The position numbers and the translations under genes were made by a program. DNA of 64,000 nt, taken from positions 1-64,000 of the forward strand of contig NZ_BSOJ01000006.1 in NCBI RefSeq assembly GCF_030160455.1, in the 5' to 3' direction. Source of the stretch: Limnobacter litoralis. Its GTDB lineage: Bacteria > Pseudomonadota > Gammaproteobacteria > Burkholderiales > Burkholderiaceae_B. The notes under the pieces were generated by a model. That model ran no database searches and was not told the origin of the DNA. It saw only the letters and a list, made by a program, of their open reading frames with translations. Of the stretch, positions 9,095 to 17,150 are shown piece by piece. Positions within the stretch are counted from its first letter, which is position 1. Every line of letters starts with the position of its first letter.

Positions 9095-10341
9095 GGCGCA
9101 ATCTCTGATGAGTCAAGAAATTGATTGAAAAATTGACTGTATTGCTTGCAAACCACTTGTCGGCTGAAATGGCCTTCCAGATAGAGACGCCCCTGCTGAC
9201 CGGCAACACTGGCCTCAGAAGGGTTGTCGAGGTAAGACTCCAAAGCTTGCCACAACTGCAGTTCGTCACCCGCTGAAACCACCTTCCCACAATTTGAGAC
9301 ACGAACCAGACGCGCTGTTTCGCTGTCGGCATCAACACTGGCAACCACGGGTTTGCCTGCCGCCATGTAACCAAGCACTTTGCTAGGCACTGAAAAGAGT
9401 CCTTTGCCCGGCAGCAAAGTCACCATAGACACAGTGGCTGAGTTTTGCAGCTCTGCAAGCATAGCCCTGGGCTGAAAAGGCAAAAATCGAACTTGATTCA
9501 ATCCCTCGGCCTTGGCTTGTTCCAGCAGCTGCGGCAAAACCGGCCCTTCACCCACAATTAACCAGAAAACGTCTGACCGCTGGCGGGCAAGCCGCGCAGC
9601 ACGCAGGGTTACCACAGCGCCCGACACATGGCCCAAAGTACCTGCATACAACACGACTTTTGCGTCTGCAGGAATATGCGCCGTAGCCAACAAAGTGCCT
9701 GCTGGTTTGGCAGGTTTGATTTCATCGACATCAATCCAGTTCGGAATGATGGCTACGCTGCCCCGCGCGCCTCGGCTACGGACATGGGCATCGAATCCCT
9801 TACAAATCACGGAGAGCGCGTCTGAATTCCGGTAAGCGAAGCGCTCAATACCCAGCAACATGCGTTTGACCACAGTGTTCTTGATCAATCCCAGTTCGAT
9901 CATGACATCGGGGTGAAGGTCCTGAACATTGAAGATCACCTTGAAGCCACGTATTTTCGACAGCAAAACCAGTGTGAAACCCAAGGGAAGCGGCTGAAGT
10001 ACTGCAAAGACGACAGTGGGCCGCTTGCAAAACAAGAGGTAAATCGTTGTTCTTGCTACAAAACTCAGAAAATTAAGAGCACGCGTCAGAAAACTTCGCT
10101 TCGGTGAAGTGAACAGCCAAAGCCGTGTGACGGGAATGCCGAAGAGGGTTTCTCGAAGCAGCCAGCGCTTCTTGTAAGGTGGTATGACCACTCCACCAGG
10201 GTGATTTGGAAACCCGGTGACCACTTCCACCTGTCGCCCCTGATTCTGCATGTATTGCGCCAGCTCACTCAGCATGTGCCCGATAGGTGCATGCTCAGGT
10301 GGAAACCATTGAGTCAGGATGAGCAGGTCAGGGCCGTTCAT
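9091..10341 (-). CDS. Family 4 glycosyltransferase (WbuB-like)
   Basis: A GT-B enzyme of 416 residues: LLILTQWFPPEHAPIGHMLSEL at the N-terminus, VQDLHPDV in the middle, VVLYAGTLGHVSG and VGEGPVLPQLLEQA in the nucleotide-sugar domain, then SKVLGYMAAGKPV. This pattern is that of WbuB/WbcN-like enzymes that add N-acetylated aminosugars. The ATG at 10341 is chosen over an upstream one because it matches the family start and overlaps the O-antigen ligase gene by only 14 bp. Substrate is unknown. Confidence 0.88.
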   Translation of the reverse strand: MNGPDLLILTQWFPPEHAPIGHMLSELAQYMQNQGRQVEVVTGFPNHPGGVVIPPYKKRWLLRETLFGIPVTRLWLFTSPKRSFLTRALNFLSFVARTTIYLLFCKRPTVVFAVLQPLPLGFTLVLLSKIRGFKVIFNVQDLHPDVMIELGLIKNTVVKRMLLGIERFAYRNSDALSVICKGFDAHVRSRGARGSVAIIPNWIDVDEIKPAKPAGTLLATAHIPADAKVVLYAGTLGHVSGAVVTLRAARLARQRSDVFWLIVGEGPVLPQLLEQAKAEGLNQVRFLPFQPRAMLAELQNSATVSMVTLLPGKGLFSVPSKVLGYMAAGKPVVASVDADSETARLVRVSNCGKVVSAGDELQLWQALESYLDNPSEASVAGQQGRLYLEGHFSRQVVCKQYSQFFNQFLDSSEIAP

Positions 10342-11533
10342 GCGCTTTTTCAGAGCTTGCGTTTGCACGGAAGGCCAGCGCTGCTGTGGCAATGATGAAC
10401 AACAAGCCCTCGGCAAAATCGAAGTGAAAAGAATTCAAAAGATTCAACAAGGCATAGCTGGCCACCAGACAGGTGAGTACCAGCGGTGCTGGGCCCTCTG
10501 ATCGGCAAAGCAAAGCCCAGAGCACTGTGAAATAGAGAAAAAGTGCCAGCAAACCACCCTGCACAGTGAATAACAAGTACTGATTGTGTGGGTTGTTGAA
10601 TATGAAAAAATGATCAGCCATGGCGTACGGCGTAATTGCCAATTCAAATCCCCCTAAACCGTGACCAAACAGGGGGGCGTGCTCAATGGCACGAATCGAA
10701 TAGGACCAAAAAATAAGACGGCGACCCATGCTGGTGTCTTGCGCGACACTGAGCCCATCATGCCATTGCTGAACCTCATGCAAAGCCGTGGCAACCCGTT
10801 CGTGGACAAACGGCGAAAACGCAACAATTGCAAGAGCCCCCAAAGCCAGTGCCAAAGCGACGACACCGCCCTTTTTCAAACCCAGCTTACGAAGCGCAAC
10901 AACTGCAGGGATGCATGCAATTGCGAGCCAACCAGAGCGACCCTCTACCATGAACAGAAAGTTGTAAAGAGAGATCGTCAGACCGGATAGTGCCAAGAAC
11001 CGGACTGGGGCGGACCAACATGACCAACGCTCGAACAGGCGCCAAACCACATAAGGTGCAGCCAATGCAATGAAGAAGTTGTGGGTAATGTGCAGCTTAA
11101 AATACACCGGAGAGGTGGCGTCTGCAGGCCAAGGCAAAAGCCCGACTGCAACAGCATAGCTGGCCAGCACACTGACCAAAACACCGAGCGCAAATGCATC
11201 CAGAATTTTCCAGCGATCAGAATCTTGTTGAACGGCGGTCGCCAAGACTGGAATCAGCATCAGTCTGAGGTATTTGACCAAATAAAGGTTCGCCGATTGC
11301 CAACTGCTGTCAGGCAGCAGTGTGGAAGCCATCAACCAGGCCACCAGCGCCAGAATGGAATACCCCACAGGGCTAAACAGGCAACTGGCAATTGCTTTTC
11401 GGTAAGCTTCCTGCCCCAACACCAACACCACAGCCACCAGCAAAAACAAATTAACCGGCGCGGGCTTGATCGGCAAAAAAAAGGCGGACAGCGCCAGCCA
11501 GAATGCAGGTCGCCTAAGCAGGTCTGCCTTCAC
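10328..11533 (-). CDS. O-antigen ligase/polymerase family membrane protein
   Basis: A 401-residue multi-spanning protein with the Wzy_C/O-antigen ligase signature GRSGWLAIACIPAVVALRK, where the Arg is functionally important in WaaL, and a long periplasmic loop ending FGHGLGGFELAITPYAMADHFFIFNNPHNQYL; the conserved His of the NPHN motif is present. It could be a WaaL ligase or a Wzy polymerase; sequence alone does not decide. A GTG at 11533 overlaps the stop of the upstream gene as GTGA; a TTG at 11545 is the alternative. Confidence 0.85.
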   Translation of the reverse strand: MKADLLRRPAFWLALSAFFLPIKPAPVNLFLLVAVVLVLGQEAYRKAIASCLFSPVGYSILALVAWLMASTLLPDSSWQSANLYLVKYLRLMLIPVLATAVQQDSDRWKILDAFALGVLVSVLASYAVAVGLLPWPADATSPVYFKLHITHNFFIALAAPYVVWRLFERWSCWSAPVRFLALSGLTISLYNFLFMVEGRSGWLAIACIPAVVALRKLGLKKGGVVALALALGALAIVAFSPFVHERVATALHEVQQWHDGLSVAQDTSMGRRLIFWSYSIRAIEHAPLFGHGLGGFELAITPYAMADHFFIFNNPHNQYLLFTVQGGLLALFLYFTVLWALLCRSEGPAPLVLTCLVASYALLNLLNSFHFDFAEGLLFIIATAALAFRANASSEKAHERP

Positions 11534-12594
11534 ACCCAACCCCAATTCTTCCAGTGCATTTTCAGAAACGCATACGTCACCGGTGCGGTAATCAACCCGG
11601 GCAGACCAAACGCGGTTTCGCCCAAAATAATGGCGATCAGCATTTCAGGCACGCTGGCGCTGACCTTGCGGCCAATGATGTAGCCGTTCACGAAGTACTC
11701 AAGCTTGTGAATAACAAACAGATACACCAGCGAACCGGCCGCCACCATGGGGCCGAATTTGATGCTGAGTATCAAAATCAGGGTGTTGGACATGATGTTG
11801 CCAGCCGCAGGAATCAGGCTGGCCACCGCTGTGAACATCAACAGCAGCTCGCGAAAAGGCAGCACGATGTTAAACGCCGGCATGATGGCAAACAAAAACA
11901 CAGCGGTGCAGAAGGTGTTCCACAGACTGACGTAGACCTGCGCGCCCATCAGCAGGGTGAAGCATTCCACGTAGTGCTCAAGCGCGCCCAGCCAGGCGGC
12001 TGAAAGGGGCTTGCGCTCACCTTGCGACTTCAGCAAGGCGGCCGAGGTGCCCAGAATAAGCGCGAACACCAGTTGCACCGCCACAAAAAAGCTGGCCCCG
12101 CCAAAGTTCTTCAAATACCCCGTAAAGTCGCCCGAACTGGCCTTGATCATGCGAAAAAAATCGGCGGGGTTGCCCGGCACTTGCTGCCGCACGGTGTCGG
12201 GCAGGCTGCCCGTAATCGAGTTCAGGTTGGCAATGGCCTCGTCGATCAACTGCGGGCCTTGCGACACAATGGTGCGAATCGTGAATTTGACGCCTGAGGT
12301 CAAACCCAGACCAATCAAAACCAGAGTGGCCGCCACAATGACGGACGTCAATACGGTGGGCATCCAGGCCAGCATTCGCTGAACCGTCGGGCTGCGCAGG
12401 TGGCGCCCCTTGGCCAGGCACAGGGCGGTGATCCAGCGCAGCGTAAACCGCGTTAGCGAATACACGGCCAAGCCCGCAATCAGCCCGGCACCCAGTTTGG
12501 CTGACATCATGAACGCCCACACCAGCAGCAACGCTGCCACGGAGGCGTATTCCCAATGCATGGGCGAGGGTGACTGGCGGTTTTGTGTGGTCAT
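11530..12594 (-). CDS. AI-2E family transporter (PerM/YdiK-like)
   Basis: A 354-residue integral membrane protein with about eight membrane segments and the family's central periplasmic segment (near residues 95-140), followed by the C-terminal block ASLIPAAGNIMSNTLIL and ETAFGLPGLITAPVTYAFLK. The family was named for autoinducer-2 export but members also act in Na+/H+ antiport and unknown traffic, so no substrate is given. The ATG at 12594 replaces a longer frame to 12639. It is first in the run toward the O-antigen ligase and is coupled to it. Confidence 0.85.
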   Translation of the reverse strand: MTTQNRQSPSPMHWEYASVAALLLVWAFMMSAKLGAGLIAGLAVYSLTRFTLRWITALCLAKGRHLRSPTVQRMLAWMPTVLTSVIVAATLVLIGLGLTSGVKFTIRTIVSQGPQLIDEAIANLNSITGSLPDTVRQQVPGNPADFFRMIKASSGDFTGYLKNFGGASFFVAVQLVFALILGTSAALLKSQGERKPLSAAWLGALEHYVECFTLLMGAQVYVSLWNTFCTAVFLFAIMPAFNIVLPFRELLLMFTAVASLIPAAGNIMSNTLILILSIKFGPMVAAGSLVYLFVIHKLEYFVNGYIIGRKVSASVPEMLIAIILGETAFGLPGLITAPVTYAFLKMHWKNWGWV

Positions 12595-12622
12595 AGCTTC
12601 GGATTCTATCCCGAAATGCCAC

Positions 12623-14617
12623 CTAAAGTGCCCGGCCACCCCTGCGATAGAAGCGCAACAACGCGAACAAACCCATTAGCCCCAGCGGTGCCAAACCACC
12701 GCCGCCGCCACCCCCGCCAGAACCACCGGAGGACGCGCCATCCGCAGTACTCACTGTGGTAGCGGAACCGCTGCTTTGCGCCGGTTGAGTGACCACCGGG
12801 GCAGACTGGCCAGAGGGGGTGAAGTTGCGTTCATCAACGCCTGCCGACAGCACCCGAACGGTAGACTCGCCCACCTGGTTGCCATTGGAATCAGTCACTT
12901 GCAATTGGTATTCGGCCAGGTTGTTGGTCAATCCCGCCGTGACTTGAAGAATGGGTGACACGGTGCCAACCAGCGTGGTCGGGTTGCCGTAGACCTGGGT
13001 CCATTGGTAGGTCAGGCCAGTGTTTGATCCGCTTGCGGAGCTTGAAATGCCGGCATCCAGTGTGGTGCTGTCGCCCGACACCACGCGCGATTGCGGCACA
13101 TTCGCCACAGGCAACCCCGCCAATGCACGGGCCTGGTTAAGCGCCTGCAAGGGGTTGACGATGCCCGCGCCACAGCTGTTGCTGCCGCAGGAGCAACCAC
13201 CAACTCCAAACAGGTTGCCAGCCGAGCAGCTTGCCCCCGAGGGATAAGGCAAGGCGGATGTTTTCAACACGTTGATGATTTGATCGACCGACAGGCTTGG
13301 GGCGGCCGATTCAATCAAAGTAACCACGGCAGACAACATGGGCGCTGCAAAACTGGTGCCGGCAAACAAGGCTGCGCCGTTTTTCGTGGGGTCTGGTGCG
13401 CCGTTGTGGCCGCCGCCCAGAATGCCGGGGTTGTAGGCCGCCACAAACTGCCCCTTGGCGTCACCGGGGGCCATCAGCGTCAAGGCGTTGGTTGTTGTGC
13501 CTTGCGCGCTGTAGCTGGCCAAAGCACCATTGCTTTGCACGGCGCCAGCGGCAATCACACCCGGGCAAGACGCTGGAAATTCCACCGGCCCGCCGTTGTT
13601 GTTGCCCGCGGCAATGACCACAGCCACTCCGCGCGCGCGGGCGTCACTGATGGCAAGGCGCACGGCAGCTGTTCCCGCGTCTGTGCAATTGGACCCCAGC
13701 GTGGCGCTGGTTGCAAAACTCAGATTGATCACATTGGCCGGGTTGGGGTTCACGCCAATGGCTGGGTCCACCCGACCCGAACCCGTGGCCCAATACATGC
13801 CATCCACAATGTCGGACGTGGTGGCGGTGCCGCAACGGCCCGAAATACGCACCGGCAGTACCTTGGCATTCCAGTCCATCCCGGCCAGAAATGCGCTGTT
13901 GTTGGCTTGGGCCACGGCAACCGAGGCCACCGCCGTGCCGTGAAATGAACTGGTGGTGCTGCCATCTGAACACACAAAGCCAGGAGGTGGCGCATCGCCC
14001 GGGTCGGAGGCATCGGGGTCTCTGCCATTGCCGTCGTTCGAGCCAGACGCCGCAACAGGCGCGGTTTCAGGGGTGCCGGTGGGAGGCGTGACCTGACTGA
14101 CGAAGTCGTAACCGCGCAAGAGGCGGCCGCGCAATTCGGGGTGATCAAACAGCACGCCCGTGTCCAGCACGGCGATGATCTTGCTGGCACTGCCACGGGT
14201 CTGCTCCCAAACGGCAGGCATGTTCATGCCGGCATAGGTGCCGTTGCCCATGTAATCGGCTTGATTGCTGCCGTACAAGGGGTCATCGGGTGGGGCAATG
14301 GCCACGGGCTTGAATTCAATGTCTGGGCTGGCAAAACCCACACCTGGAATGGCGTTTAGCAGGGCCGACACCGCAGGCTGGGTTGCCAGCGTAGACAGCA
14401 CCGGCAAACTGTCCAGCTGGACAAGCCAACTGTTGGGTTGCAACAAGGGCCGCACAACGCGGACAGGCACTCCCAAACGCTGAGTGGCGGCGCCCAGCAC
14501 CTGTTGCACATTGGCCGCTGCGGGTATGTGAATGATCCACCGAGTGGACACTGGCGCTGCGAATGACGATTGCACTACTGAGAAAAACAAACACAGGGCA
14601 AAGACGAGACGTCGCAC
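12623..14617 (-). CDS. Secreted S8 subtilisin-like serine peptidase with GlyGly-CTERM-like tail
   Basis: A 664-residue protein. A GTG start at 14617 has GGGAGA 6 bases upstream and gives a clean signal peptide (RRLVFALCLFFSVVQSSFAA); the frame is open further upstream but that part looks non-coding. The triad is visible: Asp152 (AVLDTG), His226 (FHGTAVAS) and Ser422 (AGTSFAAP), with oxyanion Asn339 (AAGNN). A PKD/Ig-like domain spans about 525-600. The end is a run of glycines, a short hydrophobic segment and RFYRRGGR, the layout of GlyGly-CTERM sorting tails cut by rhombosortase. It probably works outside the cell or on its surface. Confidence 0.9.
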   Translation of the reverse strand: MRRLVFALCLFFSVVQSSFAAPVSTRWIIHIPAAANVQQVLGAATQRLGVPVRVVRPLLQPNSWLVQLDSLPVLSTLATQPAVSALLNAIPGVGFASPDIEFKPVAIAPPDDPLYGSNQADYMGNGTYAGMNMPAVWEQTRGSASKIIAVLDTGVLFDHPELRGRLLRGYDFVSQVTPPTGTPETAPVAASGSNDGNGRDPDASDPGDAPPPGFVCSDGSTTSSFHGTAVASVAVAQANNSAFLAGMDWNAKVLPVRISGRCGTATTSDIVDGMYWATGSGRVDPAIGVNPNPANVINLSFATSATLGSNCTDAGTAAVRLAISDARARGVAVVIAAGNNNGGPVEFPASCPGVIAAGAVQSNGALASYSAQGTTTNALTLMAPGDAKGQFVAAYNPGILGGGHNGAPDPTKNGAALFAGTSFAAPMLSAVVTLIESAAPSLSVDQIINVLKTSALPYPSGASCSAGNLFGVGGCSCGSNSCGAGIVNPLQALNQARALAGLPVANVPQSRVVSGDSTTLDAGISSSASGSNTGLTYQWTQVYGNPTTLVGTVSPILQVTAGLTNNLAEYQLQVTDSNGNQVGESTVRVLSAGVDERNFTPSGQSAPVVTQPAQSSGSATTVSTADGASSGGSGGGGGGGGLAPLGLMGLFALLRFYRRGGRAL

Positions 14618-14762
14618 GGATTCTCCCGATCGGCAGATGGATGGTTTGTAGGTATTACTCGTATTGGCCCGCTGTGGATTCAAGGTCGGCCAGAAAATGG
14701 GCCTTGCCCGCCCCCGTGGCGCATGGCACACTCGTGCTGTGTTGCAGCATAGGGGCACGGCA

Positions 14763-15188
14763 ATGGCACGCACGTTCAAATGGGTTTTACTGGTGTGGTG
14801 TTTGTGGTTTGGGTTGGCGCAGGCCAAAAGCAGTAATGAGGCAGACCAGGCCGCCACCCGGGCAGTGATTCAGGCCCAGCTGGACGCTTTTGCGCAGCAC
14901 GACGCTGAAAAGGCTTATTCGTATGCCTCTGACGACATCAAGGCCATGTTTCAAAATGCCGTCATCTTTGTCACCATGGTAGAGCGCAACTACCCAGTGG
15001 TGTACCACCCGGCGTCGGTGCAGTTCTTGGCGTTCAGCCTGCAGGGCGATGTTGCGCGACACACCCTTCAAATGACCGATCAGGATCAGACCCTGTGGAA
15101 TGTATACTACGTGCTGACCCGCAATGACAAAGGCCAGTGGAAAATTTCAAGCTGCCAGATTGAAAAAGTACAGGGCGAACTTATTTAA
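14763..15188 (+). CDS. DUF4864 domain secreted protein
   Basis: A 141-residue protein with a signal peptide (WVLLVWCLWFGLAQA) and a body that fits the DUF4864 family: QAQLDAFAQHDAEKAYSYASD, then NYPVVYHPASV and a C-terminal YVLTRNDKGQWKISSCQIEK. The fold is probably NTF2/SnoaL-like; no function is known. The ATG at 14763 has AGGGG upstream. It diverges from the subtilase across 145 bp and lies 5 bp before erpA, so it may share that gene's transcript. Confidence 0.82.
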   Translation: MARTFKWVLLVWCLWFGLAQAKSSNEADQAATRAVIQAQLDAFAQHDAEKAYSYASDDIKAMFQNAVIFVTMVERNYPVVYHPASVQFLAFSLQGDVARHTLQMTDQDQTLWNVYYVLTRNDKGQWKISSCQIEKVQGELI

Positions 15189-15193
15189 GATTC

Positions 15194-15550
15194 ATGGACA
15201 CCACGCTGAACCAACCCACTTGCCAGATCACACTGACGGATGCCGCTCAAGAACGCATTCTCGATTTGCGCGACAACATGCACAAACCCGCCATGATTCG
15301 CCTGTATGTGCAGGGTGGCGGTTGCTCGGGGTTTGAATACCGGATCGAGATGGTGCGTGAGGTCAGCGACGACGACATTGTGATTGAGGTGAACCCTTAC
15401 ATCACGCTGTATGTTGACCCCTTTAGCGCACCTTACCTGGAGGGCACCACGGTGGACTATGAACAGCACACCCTGAGTGCGCGCTTTGTGTTCAACAACC
15501 CCCAGGCCACTTCCACCTGCGGCTGCGGATCGTCGTTTTCGATTGAATAA
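15194..15550 (+). CDS. erpA: Iron-sulfur cluster insertion protein ErpA (A-type carrier)
   Basis: A 118-residue A-type Fe-S carrier. The three ligand cysteines are present: GGGCSGFEY near residue 44 and CGCGSSF near the C-terminus (C109, C111). ErpA receives clusters from IscU and hands them to targets such as enzymes of isoprenoid synthesis and respiration. Length and motif fit ErpA better than IscA, but the two are hard to separate. It is convergent with the HTH gene, 11 bp away. Confidence 0.9.
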   Translation: MDTTLNQPTCQITLTDAAQERILDLRDNMHKPAMIRLYVQGGGCSGFEYRIEMVREVSDDDIVIEVNPYITLYVDPFSAPYLEGTTVDYEQHTLSARFVFNNPQATSTCGCGSSFSIE

Positions 15551-15561
15551 ACCAGCCTGAC

Positions 15562-15843
15562 TTACAGAATTCCGGCGTTTTTGAAGAACTGCTCGATGCT
15601 GATGGCGCCGGGCGACTGCTCGGCCTCATTGCTGGAATTCGCGTACAGCTGAATTTCAAGCGCAGCCAGCACATTGAACAGGCGGCTGACACTGATTGAA
15701 CCAGGGTTCTTTTCAAGTGCGGACACGGTGCGCTGGTCGATGCCCAGCTTGTCGCCCAGTTGCTTTTGGGTCAGGCCAAGTTCACGCCGCCGTAGGCGGA
15801 TCAGACCGGTCAGGTCGCGAAGGTCAATTTTTTTGAGCGTCAT
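15562..15843 (-). CDS. HipB-like XRE-family HTH regulator (orphan)
   Basis: A 93-residue protein with an XRE helix-turn-helix (LIRLRRRELGLTQKQLGDKLGIDQRTVSALEKNPGSIS) and a HipB-like ending with the phrase LFNVLAALEIQLYA. HipB antitoxins normally precede hipA on the same strand; here the downstream neighbour is the convergent erpA, so no toxin partner is present. A TnpB element lies 90 bp upstream and an inverted repeat (15849-15864) covers the leader, suggesting autorepression. It may be a solitary regulator or the relic of a toxin-antitoxin pair. Confidence 0.85.
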   Translation of the reverse strand: MTLKKIDLRDLTGLIRLRRRELGLTQKQLGDKLGIDQRTVSALEKNPGSISVSRLFNVLAALEIQLYANSSNEAEQSPGAISIEQFFKNAGIL

Positions 15844-15848
15844 TGTAG

Positions 15849-15864
15849 GTACATCTCGTTGTAC
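15849..15864. promoter_or_regulatory. Putative operator: inverted repeat GTACA-N6-TGTAC
   Basis: A perfect 5+5 bp palindrome with a 6 bp centre sits 5 bp upstream of the HTH start codon, over its ribosome-binding region. Autoregulated XRE/HipB proteins bind palindromes in this position. The site is seen in the sequence; binding is inferred. Confidence 0.4.
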
Positions 15865-15914
15865 TGCGCATCATTACATCATCACAAATATTACGCAACA
15901 ATAGGACTCGTTCT

Positions 15915-17150
15915 GCTTGACATCCTCCCCGCCCTCAGCCTGCGGCTGCCGCTTTTGCGGTAAGGACGGGGATTCCTGCTACCAGAGGGCAATGTCCTGC
16001 CCCGGCCAAGAATTGAGCTTCGCCACGCTTGGCTATGTTGATAGCTGCGTTGACGTCACGATCATGATCTGCACCACAGACCATGCAATTCCAATGCCTT
16101 ATTCCAAGACCTGCTCTACCCTTCGGACTACTGGGGCTTATGCAGCCACAGCACGAGCAGGTCTGGGTGGTGTACGCTTCATTGACTTCTTCAAACACTA
16201 TGTTTGCCCAACGGCACTTGTATTCCAACATGGTTTTGAGCAACCCCCAGCCTGCATCCGAACTGGACTTGGCCAGTTTGGTTTTGCGCATGGCTGGAGA
16301 AGATACGTTGCCAACAAAGATTGCTCCACTTTGTTTGACCAAAGCAGAACTGAACTTATGATGATCGTCCTGTCGGCGATTCGCTATTTTGGCGTGAATG
16401 GATTTCACGCGAGCTTTGTTTCTGGCACGCTGCGCAACCCCGAGCTTCTTTTCCAGTTCTTGGTACCGGCGGCCAATCACTTTGTTGCCATTGCTGGCGG
16501 TTGCGGCCGCCTTGCAGCCCAGATCAACACCGATCAGTTCTGTGCCTGATTCGATTTTGGATTTTACTTTCACCGTGACATTGAAATACCACCGACCACG
16601 GGCATCCTCAGAAAACGAACCGGTGCCCAGTTCATAGCGGGCCAATCCATAGGAGTCCCAAAGGGAGATGAACCTGCCACAGTATTTGATTTGACCGTTG
16701 TGGTACTTAATCGCGCTGGATTTAATGGGAATCCACCCCAGGCTTCTGCGAGACCCTCCTGATTTCCTCCATCGCAACTTGGCCTTGCGAAATTGCTTTC
16801 TTCGAAGCACATATTCTTCATTGATCGCCTGAACCGTTTGACTGTGCAGAGACAGTCCTTCTTTGGTTGCACCGCAGGTGTATTGAGCCAGATCGTATGC
16901 GGAGCAGAACCGGTGTTCGCGTCGCAAGATCTGTTGGCTCAGGTCATTGACGAAATTCCAGCACAAGTTCACCTCTTTACTTTGCGCAAGCAGAAACGAC
17001 GCATGCTTGTCTTTGATGCGTAGCTTGAGCGTTTTGGTGAAATACTGTTTATCCATACAGTACATCATACAAGAATTCAGGATTCAAAGGAGAAAAATAC
17101 CCAATTACCTTGCGCCTTATATCCCCACCCTGAAGGACGGGGTTTTACGG
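15915..17150 (-). mobile_element. TnpB-only IS200/IS605-type element (no TnpA)
   Basis: One tnpB-like gene lies between two related hairpin ends. The right end (about 15917-15972) holds CATCCTCCCCGCCCT and, 30 bases on, AAGGACGGGGATTCC; the left end (about 17112-17148) holds CCCCACCCTGAAGGACGGGG then TTTTACGG. Such imperfect CCCC...GGGG hairpins are the subterminal palindromes of this family. No Y1 transposase is present, so movement would need TnpA in trans. Exact borders are approximate because the family makes no target duplication. Confidence 0.8.
15935..17068 (-). CDS. tnpB: TnpB-family RNA-guided nuclease-like protein
   Basis: A 377-residue OrfB/TnpB protein. RuvC-I Asp182 (IGVDLG) and RuvC-III Asp338 (HDRDVNAA) are present and a zinc ribbon lies between them (CSCCG at about 304-308 and CMVCG at 328-332). 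At the place where the RuvC-II Glu normally sits (VEDL) this protein has FVGNVS near residue 253; an acidic FEEVNE at 292-297 may substitute. The 3' end of the gene runs into the right-end hairpin, where TnpB guide RNAs are usually made. Starts at 17068 (ATG) or three residues later are equally possible. Confidence 0.88.
   Translation of the reverse strand: MMYCMDKQYFTKTLKLRIKDKHASFLLAQSKEVNLCWNFVNDLSQQILRREHRFCSAYDLAQYTCGATKEGLSLHSQTVQAINEEYVLRRKQFRKAKLRWRKSGGSRRSLGWIPIKSSAIKYHNGQIKYCGRFISLWDSYGLARYELGTGSFSEDARGRWYFNVTVKVKSKIESGTELIGVDLGCKAAATASNGNKVIGRRYQELEKKLGVAQRARNKARVKSIHAKIANRRQDDHHKFSSALVKQSGAIFVGNVSSPAMRKTKLAKSSSDAGWGLLKTMLEYKCRWANIVFEEVNEAYTTQTCSCCGCISPSSPKGRAGLGIRHWNCMVCGADHDRDVNAAINIAKRGEAQFLAGAGHCPLVAGIPVLTAKAAAAG

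Noticed and set aside
13091-13948. 285-codon plus-strand frame inside the subtilase gene
   Set aside because: High GC creates open shadow frames; composition is Gly/Arg/His-rich with no domain, while the minus frame has the catalytic triad.
15917-17150. CRISPR array or integron around the repeated CCCC...GGGG hairpins
   Set aside because: Only two copies, one at each end of a tnpB gene; they are IS end palindromes.
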